Source: Stenopsyche tienmushanensis
Lineage: Eukaryota > Arthropoda > Insecta > Trichoptera > Stenopsychidae
NCBI GenBank assembly: GCA_008973525.1
Contig: WACJ01000385.1
Coordinates: 124,001 to 188,000, forward strand
Direction of reading: 5' to 3'
DNA length: 64,000 nucleotides
In this document: piece by piece, positions 24,701-35,989 of the stretch
How positions within the stretch are numbered: the stretch's first letter is position 1
Layout of the letters: each line of letters opens with the position of its first letter
Program-made: the position numbers and the translations under genes
Notes under the pieces: generated by a model
Told to the model about the DNA's origin: nothing
Seen by the model: the letters and a program-made list of their open reading frames with translations, nothing else
The model's database searches: none

Positions 24701-24747
24701 AGTTTATGCCTACCAACACATTTATGCCTAATTTTATGAAATCATAA
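21732..24747 (+). CDS. DXO/Rai1-like family protein, copy B (motifs III and IV damaged)
   Basis: Exons 21732-22395, 23489-23747, 23902-24040, 24283-24747; GT-AG, phases 1, 2, 0; 1527 nt, 508 residues. Layout is as in copy A: the motif I arginine (SNRWSLRKLG) is kept. Motif II reads GGIVYIFH, with His in place of the acid. Motif III is changed from GELDG to GKIDG and motif IV from VELKS to VELVS, so a metal-binding acid and a lysine are lost. The LWIQCFF glutamine is kept. The reading frame is nonetheless complete. Intron 1 carries a SINE (22731-22925) and is otherwise nearly identical to intron 1 of copy C until about 23110. The C-terminal tail ends MPTNTFMPNFMKS. A poly(A) signal is at 24896-24901. 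A pseudo-enzyme or young decaying paralogue is likely. Confidence 0.83.
22396..23110 (+). repeat. Intron 1 duplicate shared with copy C
   Basis: Apart from the SINE and an 11-bp insertion (gaagggggagc, ~22478-22488), this matches 32339-32852 almost base for base, including gtgaatggattgaactattt and tggtaaagtgatctagat. Inside, tggtaaagtg ... gggttcaaatc (22650-22700) looks like a second, older tRNA-like A/B-box head. A diverged relative of that head is near 52150-52330. Confidence 0.75.
22731..22925 (+). mobile_element. tRNA-derived SINE with poly(A) tail and target-site duplication
   Basis: Head 22731-22815 resembles a tRNA: tcctgt pairs with acagga as acceptor stem, a CATAA-type anticodon loop is present, and the B box ggttcgaatcc is intact, but the anticodon stem is poor. 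A ~100-bp body and an A-run (22907-22925) follow. The flanks are tactaaaaaa on both sides (22721-22730 and 22926-22935). Copy C has the empty site, with a single tactaaaaaaa at about 32652-32662. A working tRNA gene is excluded by the stems and tail. Confidence 0.88.
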
Positions 24748-25149
24748 AATATTTCATAAGGCATATCGTACTTGTATTCGTACATATCGTACTGGGAATT
24801 TATCAATTTATTATGATCTATTAATTGTTATCCATACTTATGAGTCCTGTTTTTATTTTCTTTTGTATAATTACTTTTTCTCATTTTTATTATGAAATAA
24901 ACCACCCTTATAATCTTTTAATAATACATATTTAAGTCTGTCTAAGATATTCTAAAGAATGTCTAAGATAAATATTGGTATTATAGTAAATTCCAAAAGT
25001 ATTATTGAGTCACTATCCAATCTATAGATATGTCCCCGTATATATTTTATGTTAATTTCTTAAACCGAAAACACCTGCAAGCTTACTTTTATAGTGATGC
25101 ACGTGTGAAATGGAACCCATGCGTAAACCCGTTGTTATTCTGTACATAT

Positions 25150-25700
25150 TTGCTAGATTAGCCCCTACGGGAGTACTATCGGAGATCTTCCGTAACCCCC
25201 TCCATTATTCAGAAAGAGCACTCTTGCACATTGAAGCTCGGAGACAGACAGAGACAGAGAGAACTTGGCGCTGTTCGGGAGACTGAGACGGAGAACTTCC
25301 TCGCACGCACCGCGTGATTGTATAGATCGTTAAGCCCAAATTTATCGACTTATAATGATTTCGATTTCAAGTGTGTTATTTGTTTACGCAAAGAAATGAC
25401 AGAATATTGTGTGCTATCGACAATGTTTGTTTTTTAACTGCTTGCCGCTCTTCTCTGCTGCGTGTTGAATGAGTCTGACCAATTATCATTTCCTTTTAAA
25501 GGAGGAGCAAATGAATCGATTTTTTGTGCATTGTTTATGTAAAGAAATTACGTGATCTTGTATGCTATCAAATGTTAATTTACAATTGACCCTGCCTCGA
25601 ATTGAAGATTGTCTTACGCTGATAGGAGTTGACAGAAAGTAATCGGTGTAAAGCGATTATGACATCAGTGACTTCATCGATTTTAAATTTGCTCACTAAC
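25150..25700 (-). repeat. Unclassified ~500-bp dispersed repeat, copy 2 (inverted)
   Basis: Reverse-oriented relative of 13292-13800. It starts agcccctacgggagtacta, contains the purine-rich gagacagacagagacagaga block and ends agcgattatgacatcagtga. It shares the extra gagcaaatttaaaatcgatg sequence with the 48130 copy. Confidence 0.7.
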
Positions 25701-25709
25701 GAAAAGGTT

Positions 25710-26790
25710 GACGGCGATATATACGAGTTAGGGTAACAACGATGTCTTACTTGGTATATAGAACCGCTGTGTGGTCTCGCCCGGGAAGCCCCGGACTAGC
25801 CACACAAAGTGCTATCCACCGGCCATTGATCCAATGAACGCACTACGCGAAGTGCCTCCTAGCGCCCCTTCTTACGGAGACAAAGCGCCACGTAGGAACC
25901 TGGCCTCAGGTCAACGTGCACCCAAAGGTCTGAGAAGAAAAGGTGGAAAAAATATTGTTGGAACTATCTACGACCTCACTGCCGCCACGAGTCCAGTCTC
26001 AACTTGAAGATGTCGGACCAAATGACGGACTGCAGAGGTGACTCCATCCCCATGGTACTCATATCAATTTGACCATTTGTAGTACTTTACCATAGAAAAG
26101 AGTCACCGTTCAAACAGTAATCTGCTCTAACCTGCACACCATAGTCTGTTGAAGATAGTGGTGTTGCCTTTTGCACTAAATTCCCCTTCTCCTACTGTAA
26201 TCAGCAATTGACCGATCACATCTTGCGCGTGCATTGTTGCCGGTTGGGTGGTGACGCTCAGGAGGTGGGACTCGAGGAGTCAGCGTTTGGCCTTGGCTGC
26301 GGAAGGTTGTCCTTCTCGCAGCCAGATCTTTCTCTCTTTCATGCTGAATAAAAAGCTACGAATTTTTAGCTACGATTACGTTTACTAATCCCGGAATTCA
26401 TGAGCACCTAAATCTGTCCAAGATCCCGGGATTGGATTCCCTAGTTGTGGGGGTTGCCAATTTTTATGTTAAGTCGTCAATAACAATATTGATAAAACAA
26501 TAGTAACCGGGGAATCCAAGTATAAATATAGATAAGATAATATTGTATTAAAATATAATCTTATCTATATATTGTAATCTTATCTACGAATATATTTAGA
26601 CTTGAAATATTAACATCCAATGATATAAATAATGGTGATCCTATTTATCGCAATCAGTCGTCTGTTGCATCGGAGAAGTATAAAGGACTTTCTGCCATTC
26701 AGCATCGACGAGCATCTTCAGATTTTCTCATCCAAAAAATTACTGGCTGCTCCTCCACGATTAAAATTGTAATTATTTTAAAATTTCTTT
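25710..26790. other. Intergenic stretch with one small repeat
   Basis: Contains an open frame at 25771-26007 with no family resemblance, and at 26370-26455 a block (tacgtttactaatcccggaa ... tcccgggattggattcccta) that recurs at 53120-53200. Otherwise nothing recognised. Confidence 0.4.
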
Positions 26791-26794
26791 GCTT

Positions 26795-27540
26795 TGTTAC
26801 GCAGAATGGGAAAGAACCTGGGGATGATCAATCCCCTCGAGTTGAGCCTTGCTCCAGCGATCAGCCCCGGTTCGAACCTTTCGGGTTCGTTCGCTATCGG
26901 ACCGGAGGGACGTCCGTATTTTCCCTAAATTTAAAATACTTAATCAAAGCTATTTTATATTTTGTTGTCGTATATTAAGTCACTATGATTGAAATTAGTA
27001 TGATAACACTAATCTTCATATTTTTGCCTATCATTCGAAATCAATACCTGAGATAATATGTGTACCAGCTATCCTGTGATTCTTTAGGATCTCTCTGATG
27101 ATTATGATTTCGAAGGCATCTGGATCCCTTCGAATTCAGATGCCTTCGATCGAGGCCATCTGAATCCCTACAAAGGGCTTTTTTATCTACTATAAACGAC
27201 TGCAACTCTACCTACGTATATATGTGTGTCATAAACGGTTTCTTTGTATTATTAAAACTCTTGTTTTTTCAGTGTATTTTTTTTTCTGATACCCGGCATG
27301 CGTCGCAATGCCACAAGCGCTTAGTAAATATTTGAAAGGAAGTGCAGTACGTGGTTTATTACTTCATGCAACGTGTAGCGCGAGCTAACGGGCTAAGATC
27401 CAAAAGCATGCATGTGCTTAAGCTCTCGTCTCGAAGCCCAACTATTTCCCTCTCTCTCTCTCCCGTGAGCGATGTTAAAACGACGTATTGCGCGCGCATC
27501 CTTCCTTCTCTCTGTCCCAGCAGCCCCGCCACGTCATAGG
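26795..27540 (+). repeat. ~750-bp dispersed repeat, second copy
   Basis: Partner of 19895-20640 (see that entry). An imperfect inverted repeat (tgattatgatttcgaaggcatctg...cagatgccttcgatcg) around 27098-27155 is unique to this copy. Confidence 0.7.
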
Positions 27541-27544
27541 ATGG

Positions 27545-28130
27545 ATATAGTCACAGAAATTATAGAGTGGTCATGCATCTGTTTTTAAGAGTGAGTCACT
27601 CTGTGCAAAGAGAAACATTGACTTCCACCAACATTCAGTGTGCATTGTGCGCTGTTCGCAAGTACAAGACGTCTTTCTAAGGTGCCATATACGCTATCGG
27701 ACGTTCTCGATCTCCATAGGATCCTCCCTAAATTACGATAGGATTCACTGAATGAAAATTTTAGCAAGAAGACGGTTTATAAGTGAGTAGCGAATCACAT
27801 TTTTTTTTATCCAATCCAGTCACCCAAAGGCGACTCTGCACGATTTTATTGATCGCCTCAGTATTTACTTTTTACATATTCAAGTAAACGATCAAAAATA
27901 TAAATGCTACCAATGTGCCAAATTTATTGGTATGCTGAAATTCTCAATGACTGTTGTGGAATATAATAATATATTCGTAGCACATTCGATGGTGAAATAG
28001 TTTCTGAGTCATTGATTATTTTAAAAAAGTATTTGTATGTGACATTGTGATCCAAAAATAATTGATTAGGCTCTCCCACGTCCAAAAAGTAAATCTTAGC
28101 ACATTGTATGCGGATCCGGTTTGATGAGTG
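27545..28130. other. Intergenic, nothing recognised
   Basis: No frame with family similarity and no repeat partner seen in the window. Confidence 0.35.
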
Positions 28131-29018
28131 ATCCCGAAAGTAAGTGTACTGTGACAATAACGGACTGTAGTTTTTGTTTTTTTTTTAAAGTTGGCCATAC
28201 TGAGTGATAGAAGGGGATCTCCTGACAAAGCGAGCATAGCAAGAATACGATAATACGTAAATTTACGCTGTAGTGTCCAGTTACGTGAAAGATGTCAGTA
28301 AGAAATCCCGCCAAGTGCGAACGAGTTAATAGCGCCTGCGAATTTCTTGCGCGACTTGAATTGGAAGGCTTAGAAGATTTTCTGAACTCTATTGTGACTG
28401 GAGATAAATAATGAGTAGCTCATTACTCGTCAAAAAACAGTCGCCACACTAATTCCCCATCTGCTAAAAAATTCAAAACCACAATTTTGGACAAATAATC
28501 ATGGCTTCAGTGTTTTGAGACCGAAAAGGCATCATTTTAGTAAAATTTCTGCCTCAGGGAAAGACCATTGACGCACAACGATATTATAAAGCCCTAAAAT
28601 ATCCAAAAGGAGGGGTATGCTGACGATAGGAGTGTGCTTGTTGCACGATAACGCCCGTCTTCTCGCAGCCACCAAGATGCTCTTAGACTCATTTTGTTGG
28701 GATGTTTTGAACCACCCCCCGTATTTCCCTGACTGGCGTCTTCAGATAGTCATATTTTCCCTTCCATGAAAGAACACACGGGTGGAATTAAATTTTCAAG
28801 CGACGAACAGGTGCAGAAAGAAGCTCTAAATTGGGAGAAGGAGCTGGCGGAAGAATCCTTCAAGGAGGGCATAAAAAAGCTTGTGCCACGACTCACCAGA
28901 TACATTGAACGGGATGGCGATTATGTTGAAAAATAATTAACAAGTGTATCAAAAATATCCTGTATTTTTTTTCAAATACACTTTTTCTATAAAAATTTAG
29001 TACACTTACTTTCAGGAT
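28131..29018 (+). mobile_element. Mariner-like element, ~890 bp, copy 1 (inactive)
   Basis: Terminal repeats atcccgaaagtaagtgtact (left) and its reverse complement with one mismatch (right, agtacacttactttcaggat). Plus-strand translation has RKGIILVKFLPQ, TIDAQRYYKALKYP and LHDNARLLAATKM in broken frames, as in DD34D mariners. Related copies: 46151-47041 and 54530-55412. Confidence 0.8.
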
Positions 29019-29574
29019 ATGCCTTGTATATGTAAAAAAAAACAAGGATATTAAAAAATGATATCATATGTCGACAGATCAGTCGTTCACTTAAAATGGC
29101 ATTAATAAATGTCTCTAGTCAAATTAAAAGGACTGAGATCACAGTCACCCGCAATCGACTTTTTGTGAAGTGAGATTAGTTTCCCGCGCTCAACGAGTGA
29201 CGCACCGAGGACTGTAATCCGTCTCCCGCATTCAATGTGTTATTCAACGACTTTTAATCAAATTGAACTTTAAAAATATTTTATGGAAGATTATTCTTAA
29301 GGTGCTATAGCATAGAAATATTACGCGACTGTTTGCTTCATTTTCTGGAAGATGTGCTGCAGACTTTATTTTGTAAACAAGGAAATTAAAATTTCAATTC
29401 AAAAAATCATGGAAAGAGTGGTATCAATCAGTTGACTTGATCAGTATCTCTCATATCATATCTCTATCATCGCCATTCAATTCAAAGAGAAATGAAGAAG
29501 AAGAAAATAGAAATTTTGAAACGCATTATGTGACAATACAAAATCACGCAGGAAAAATCAGGTTGCTTGGTTGT

Positions 29575-31140
29575 TAGGATTGTTTTTTTTTCTTTTTGAA
29601 GATATCCAGTTAAAATTATCCCACATAAATAACTGATGCCATGACTTTATCTTCAGATGGAACTGTCTTCGCCTTCTTCCAGCTCTATTTTTTGATTGTT
29701 CCGTTGTCTCAAGTGTAAAGCGATGGACCCATGTTCATTCATCAGGGTCGTAACTAGGGCGTGGCAAAGCAGGCGCCTGCCACGGGCGCAACTGGACTTG
29801 GGGCGCAAAACGTAGGATACCGACCCGATTGAGAGAGTTGCACGTGGTTTTTATTTTGCTTGACCATTCTACTTTAAATAATACGCGTTAATTGACATAT
29901 CAGTATTACGGAGTCATTTTCGGTATCTTTCGTGGGGTTCCCCTGCGTCTTCGTTTGCAGATAATACTTATTGTGCCAGATAAGTCTGCATATTTTCTTC
30001 GCAGCACTTCAAATCTTATCTTATCCAAATATAATATAAGAAAAATTAAACAGGATCCTCTGTCACAATAAAAAAGGTTGAAAACAAGTACTTTTCATTC
30101 TCATTACTCTGAAAATTGACTCGAAGTAGATAAAGCCACTGGACAGATAATCGATGTCAAGCTCCTTCCGAGAGTCTTTGATTTAAAGTGTCGGCGAAGA
30201 TGGTATGTAGAGACTTATTTGGCGTAATAAGCAGGTATTATCTGCTGACTCATGACGGTATTTGACGGTAACTGTGCGTCAATGGGTTAAATGAGATTAT
30301 CTCGAATCTGTATTTTCAAAAACGACTTAAGTTGGGGCTTAAAAAGTTTTAAATCGAACTGGCTGAATTTTTGGGAGTTTTTTTCAGTATAATATTGTTG
30401 ATTGGATATACTTAAAGTTTTAAGGTTTTCGCGTTAATAAATTACTTTTTTGGGGTAAAATTTGTCAAGAATATATGAAAATTTAACTAAAAAGCCGACT
30501 TAGTTTTTAATTTTATACATTAATAGGTTATTATATTCTTCTCTTGCACATATTAAAAATCAAAAATTTATTTTCAGATCTATAGAAAAAAAATTGACAA
30601 ATGAACAACTTCTTGATATCACGAAAAAATGGGGGATGGGGAGGGGGCGCGATTTAGATTTTTGCCACGGGCGCATCATACCCTAGTTACGGCTCTGTCA
30701 TTCATGGTTTTTAATCGACGTAAAAACTCGGTTTTATTGCTGTGAACATCGCCAAACACTCGATTGAAACATCCTCACAACGCATTGTTAGTGAATGCGG
30801 CACCCATCTTGCACACAGCTCTCTCATGTGCAAATTTTCAGTCAATATGCAATGTACAGCACTTTTTAAAAGCTCTACCATATCTGCAAGCTCGCGCACT
30901 TACAGTCGACGGTCATCCAATACTATTTTATGGATTTTCATCACCATTTCTAGTGTGGTCACCTCATTTAGTCGACCACTGCGATGTTCGTCTTGGTAGC
31001 TCGTACGGCCTATTTCAAACTCTGCCACCCAATGTTTTACTGTTGTAAACGAAGGAGCAGACTTCTCCAGAGCAGAATCTAGCTTGGCTTTGATATTGGT
31101 TAGATTAAGACCTTTCAAATAAAAGTATTGTATCACATAT
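29575..31140 (-). mobile_element. Mariner transposase remnant, split by an hAT-type insertion
   Basis: Minus-strand frames 31136-30900 and 30899-30711 are one frame with a single stop: KLDSALEKSAPSFTTVKHWV, DEHRSGRLNEVTT, KIHKIVLDDRRL (stop) VRELADMVELLKSAVH. This is the mariner helix-turn-helix N-terminal region. After the insertion 29743-30697 the transposase continues with DEHGSIALHLRQRNNQK-like sequence and SHGISYLCGI. Stops and frameshifts throughout. Confidence 0.78.
29743..30697. mobile_element. hAT-type non-autonomous element, 8-bp TSD, inside the mariner
   Basis: Ends cagggtcgtaactaggg and ccctagttacggctctg are inverted repeats. The flanks are the same 8 bp, tcattcat (29735-29742 and 30698-30705). 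Just inside are gccacgggcgc blocks. 8-bp duplications and CAGGG termini fit the hAT superfamily. Relatives: 36743-37455, a left end at 56631, and a right end near 58800-58847. Confidence 0.85.
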
Positions 31141-31473
31141 CACATGTTTACATATTCACTGAGAACGTTCACTATTGATGACTAATAAACAAATACTAAA
31201 TAATGCAGCATCTTTAAACTTGAAAAATAAGCTTTATAAGGTAGGTGCTTTCTACCGCAGTATTTTTTTAAACCACATCCGCCCTCTATACGTCAGATCG
31301 GGTACTTCTGGGACTGCAACATCGTATGTGCTAAGTGAAGAAAAGTGGGTAATATAACGCCAAAAATCAAGTTGTGTAGGTGTGCTTTAAATAAATATAT
31401 TATTCTTTGACATTACTTCATATCATCACAAAACAATCATTTTATCCGACTATATTGTACATTTTTGTTACAG

Positions 31474-31605
31474 ATGGGTAACGTCTTTGAAGATCTTCAA
31501 TAAATTGTATGCTGAATTATTTTCTTGTAATCCCACTGTTTTGGGCTATACAAGTGGAAAAATTGAAAACATTTGGTGTTTTAATATAAACATAATCTAC
31601 ATAAT
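31474..31605 (+). other. Proposed 5' UTR exon part of DXO-like gene C
   Basis: Follows atttttgttacag, as in A and B. Sequence from here to the ATG is more like A (both end ctacataatatga / ccacataatatga) than like B. Confidence 0.4.
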
Positions 31606-34600
31606 ATGAAGAGCAACATGAACAAAACGAAAAAAAGAAAAAAACTTATAGAAGGACCAAACGTTGTTGGAATGTACGGTATAAATCCAGACGGAACGTA
31701 CTCCAGTGATTTGTCTTCTTTGAAATACGTAACTGAAGCCAATGGACCTGTTCATATGGATCTAACCATACACGATAACAAAAAAATAGAAGACAACGAA
31801 AGCAGTGAGACACAGGAGTCAAAAGAACCACTTGTATTGAATGATGAATACATAGAAAGTGTTAAAACCCAAAATCTAAAACTTGTTGAAACAGGGGAAA
31901 TGGAAATGAATTTAAATAGCAACTTTCAAAGCAATTTTAAAAGCAATATTCAAAACAATTTCCTTAAATATTTAATGAAACATCCTGAATTTTTGTGTCA
32001 GAGGGCTGTTTCAAATATACAGGATGTTACATTTATATCCGACCGATGGTCTTTGAGAAAACTTGGAAATTTGCCATATGAAAAAAAAATGTTTAATTAC
32101 TTTAAGGCTTGTTTGATTGGAGGCATTATATATATTTTCCAGGCTCATGAAAGTGAGGTTGAGCTTTTTAAGAGCACTGACGACAGTAAATTAGATGAAT
32201 CAAATAGTGCCACAGGAAAAATAGATGATGAAGCAAATAGTGCCACAGAAAAGATGGACGATGAATCAAACATTGTTAAAGAAGAGGTAGATCCAGGAAT
32301 GGTATGGGGGCTCGTCTTTGAAGATTACATGTTATCAGGTGAATGGATTGAACTATTTTATTTTTTGTAAATGAATACGGTAAAGAACCATTTTCTATAG
32401 TAGGTAATACGAATGACCCAATCCCTGCAGTCTGTCATCTGCTGCAGCCCCATTGAAGCTGAAATTGGACTCGTGGTAGTTCGCGGTAGTTCACATTTTT
32501 ACCTCGTTCCTTCCTTTCTCCATCGCACCTTCAGGTGCTCGTATGTAATTTAAAGTCCGTCTTCCTCGTGTTGGTAAAGTGATCTAGATCCTGGATTCAT
32601 ACTATAAAGGTTTGGGTTCAAATCGAGATTGCGGAAAAATAAATTTCACCATACTAAAAAAATTGGGGGATTGGAAATATTAATATTTTCGTCTTGGTCC
32701 AGTTATACCCTGATTTTCTGGATTTGAAAAATTAAATACTGAGGCCGCGCAGGGATGCCCGTGAATCAAATGGTTGTCAGGCGAGGCTTAGTGGTCAGTT
32801 TTGCTACCTGACCCTAAACCCATTGATTTTTGCGTCCATAATTAGAGTAAAGAACCAATTTCTTATCTCCAGTTATTAAGTCGCCTAAAAACGGCATTTC
32901 GGATTCCATTTTTAGAAGTTGTTCACATGCGTTGATGCGGTCACCCAGGTTCTGTTCGCTTAACTCGTGTGGCACTCATACTCCTTGTCTCCACACATTC
33001 CCGATTTTTTCCAGATTTCTTTGAATATTCAACCAAGAGTATCCGAGATTAGCCGATACTTTTTCAATAGTTGCTGTTGGATTACTTTCGATTTCAGCAG
33101 TTGGTGTGACGGCATCCACCTTACGCAGTCTTCCATTTTCAGGGTAATTTTTTAAATCAAAATTTCCAGATCGAAATTTCTAAAACCAATTTTGACATTT
33201 GTGAAGATTTAAAATATCGCCCAGTTCATCGCAAATATTTTTATTGGTACAAAGCACCTCGGTGCGACGCGTGATTGATCAAGATCGATCGCGGCGCGGT
33301 CCGTAGATGATGGTCCCGACTCACGAGTCGGCTGCGATGAACGACGGGAACCGGTCAAGATATAATTCATTCGGTAATAAAGGGGCCAAATTTTGACAGT
33401 TGCTGCTGTTTTTATTATTCCCCGCTGATGTGATGACACCTCATAGGAGGTCGGAAATGGCATCATCCGAGTATCACTACTCCTTTGCAGAAATCTCTTC
33501 TTGAATGTAGAAAATCCGAATCTGATTAGTTTGCAATTTTCCCAAGATTTTCTTTCACGTTGTAGTGGTTAAATTTTTATTTTAAAAATCACAATTTATT
33601 TTTGATGAGTAAAGTCACCAAAAGAGTATAAAACACGACTTGAAACTGCAGCCGCCTAAGTGCAACTAATCCTCAAAAACGGTCAAGCAATAAAACGAAA
33701 ACCACTTTGGGTTCTACTTATACTTGCCAGTTAATTCCAGTAGCACCTTTTCACCTGTTATCTGCTCTCTGGCCTTTTCTTTTTTTTAATCAAATATACA
33801 GGATACCTTTACAAGAATATCCAGTTCCTGAACCAAAGACTCAAAGGATCAAAATTTCTTTACGGAATTTGAAGAAACACCTGATTTCTCATACAAATTT
33901 TGTGAAAAAAAAATCTGGATCTAGCCAGACCACTTTCATTGACTCTGGGTGTATAAATAAAAATATCATTTTTTCTCGAAACACAAGGATCCCGAACATT
34001 TTTTTAAATTCTAAATGTTGTAAAACTTTTTTAAACAACTCATCACAAAAGAAAAATTGTCTGGCCAGATCATCTTATTGACAGAAGGGTTAAATTGATA
34101 CGTGACATTATTTCAAATAATAGTGAATATTCATATTTCAGATCAACCAAATAAACAACCTGATCCATATAAAGTACCAAATCCACATCAATCTCCTCGT
34201 GTTTATTTCAATTGTGTTTACGAGTTGAAATTTTTTAACCATGACATTTTTTATTGGGGTGAACTTGATGGTGTTATGCCCCCTAAAAATTTTGAATACT
34301 TAAAAAGTGACAATGAAGAGGAATTAATAAAAGCACTTGGCGATATGGAATTTGTTGAATTAAAGTCTTCGCTAAAGAGGGATGATACCAACTCTTTTCG
34401 GTAAGTGATGTTTTCATTCATCGAAATATATGTTAATAATGATGTTACATATTGCATGAATTTAAATATAATTAATAATAAGTACTCCTGGTAACATGAA
34501 TAATAGCAGTTATTCACAACATATAGGGATATATTCTATCTAAATATTTGCATTGATTCTGTTTACAGGTTTTTCAAAACAAAAGCGCTATGGATTCAAT

Positions 34601-35413
34601 GTTTTTTTGGTAGGGTTCGTAAAGTTTTCATCGGCTATAGAACACTTGATGGAATTACTTATGAAGTTAAAAAATATTCTCTTCCAGAACTTGTGCATAA
34701 TTCAAAGGTGATTGTATAATTATGATATATTATTAAAAAATAAATCTATTAACAGCCGATAAATTGTAATTCCAATGATATTTTTTAAAATGGCTTTTCA
34801 CTGCTCATAATTTGAGATGATTGGCGTAAAAATATTATCAGATAGAATATTCTTAATTCAAGAGAAATTATATTTTCAGCTGGTTTATAATAGTTTCGCC
34901 TATGACCAAAACAAGTATGAAATTAATGATTATATTTTTTAGGGGTGGTATCCATCAAGAATAAATGACTGCGTAAATGATTACTTAACATTTGTCAAAC
35001 GGACGTTTATTGACATTGTCGAAAATATTCCGCAAAATATGAATAATAGTGATATAAGATGCCTTCCAGCCATTCAAGTTAATTTTATGACTGTACCTAG
35101 GAGCTCTCGACCTGAAATTGTTCTTATACCTGAAACATTGGATACTAATTTGCTTGACGAAAATTATGAACTATTTCTAGCTATTTTGACATGGAAAAAA
35201 TTTGGCAAAGATATAAACTCTGCTATAAAAAAAGCTCTTTTCTGCGAATCAAATGAAGATGATTTGTTTAAGAACACTATTAATGAAATTTGCCAAAACC
35301 TCATCAGTTGTAAGTTTCAAAAAGATACACGGAACGTCCAGACCGATGAGACTAACTCCCAAAAGAAGTCAATGCCTACCAACACATTTATGCCTAGTTT
35401 TATGAAATCATAA
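31606..35413 (+). CDS. DXO/Rai1-like family protein, copy C (mosaic of A and B)
   Basis: Exons 31606-32338, 34142-34400, 34569-34707, 34943-35413; GT-AG, phases 1, 2, 0; 1602 nt, 533 residues. Motif I (SDRWSLRKLG), motif III (GELDG), motif IV (VELKS) and the LWIQCFF glutamine are intact. Motif II reads GGIIYIFQ, so Gln replaces the acid. A 36-bp in-frame insertion near 31930-31965 adds a repetitive stretch (NFQSNFKSNIQNNF). The first third of exon 1 and intron 1 match copy B; the rest of exon 1 and exons 2 and 4 match copy A. Intron 1 contains a mariner fragment (32853-33207). A poly(A) signal is at 35691-35696. This is the copy closest to a full active site, with only motif II altered, like A. 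Confidence 0.85.
32339..32852 (+). repeat. Intron 1 duplicate shared with copy B (SINE-free)
   Basis: Near-identical to 22396-23110 but without the SINE and the 11-bp gaagggggagc insertion. Similarity stops at 32852, exactly where a mariner fragment begins. Confidence 0.8.
32853..33207 (-). mobile_element. Mariner transposase N-terminal/linker fragment in gene C intron 1
   Basis: The minus strand reads in one frame with two stops: LHKCQNWF, KFRSGNFDLKNYPENGRLRK, TAEIESNPTATIEKVSANLG, VPHELSEQNLGDRINACEQL, LITGDKK. This is the second helix-turn-helix, the WVPHEL linker and the first catalytic aspartate region of mariner transposases. Confidence 0.85.
33210..34080. other. Rest of gene C intron 1
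   Basis: 33425-33560 is the reverse complement of the piggyBac-like N-terminal piece at 19733-19855. The open frame 33707-34081 has no recognisable family content and runs to just before the exon 2 acceptor; I treat it as chance. Confidence 0.4.
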
Positions 35414-35989
35414 AATATTTCAAAAGGCATATCTTACTTATAGGAATATATTAAATTGTTATGAGCTATTAATTCTTATCCACGCAGACGACTACTGTTA
35501 CTACGAGCGAAAAAGTCCTCAAGTTTAAAGGGTCTCAGATGAATCCGAGATTTTTATACGCCTTTTTTCCTGTCCTAATTAAGATTAAACCACTGTATTT
35601 CAGAATTTCTTCTGGTTCTTCTAGTCTAATAAGGATGTGAATCCATGAATTCAGATTGAAAATATTGTAAATTGGTTTATATAGTATTATAATAAAAATC
35701 TATACGTTTAGAAGTGTTACTATTATATATTTATTGTACTAAAAATTTGTTCGCCATTCAATATTGTTCATCATAATATACGAGTAATAAGCCCAAAGCC
35801 CTTGATGATGTTTCAGTCAAGTGTTTGACGATGCTTCACAACAATAAGGCCGAGTTTTTGCATCAACTCAGGATGAAACATGTGTCTCTTTATTGATCTT
35901 ACTATTCGGAAATATGCCAACCCGCCCAACAAAAGTGAACAGCAAGTTGAAAAACCTGAATTTAATATAAATGTTTGCACGCTCATTCT

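Noticed and set aside
25771..26007. 78-residue basic, proline-rich frame
   Set aside because: No family motif, no splice or neighbour support, and it sits in repeat-rich DNA.
33707..34081. 124-residue frame in gene C intron 1
   Set aside because: Low-complexity content rich in K/N/S, not shared with intron 1 of copy B, and no recognisable motif.
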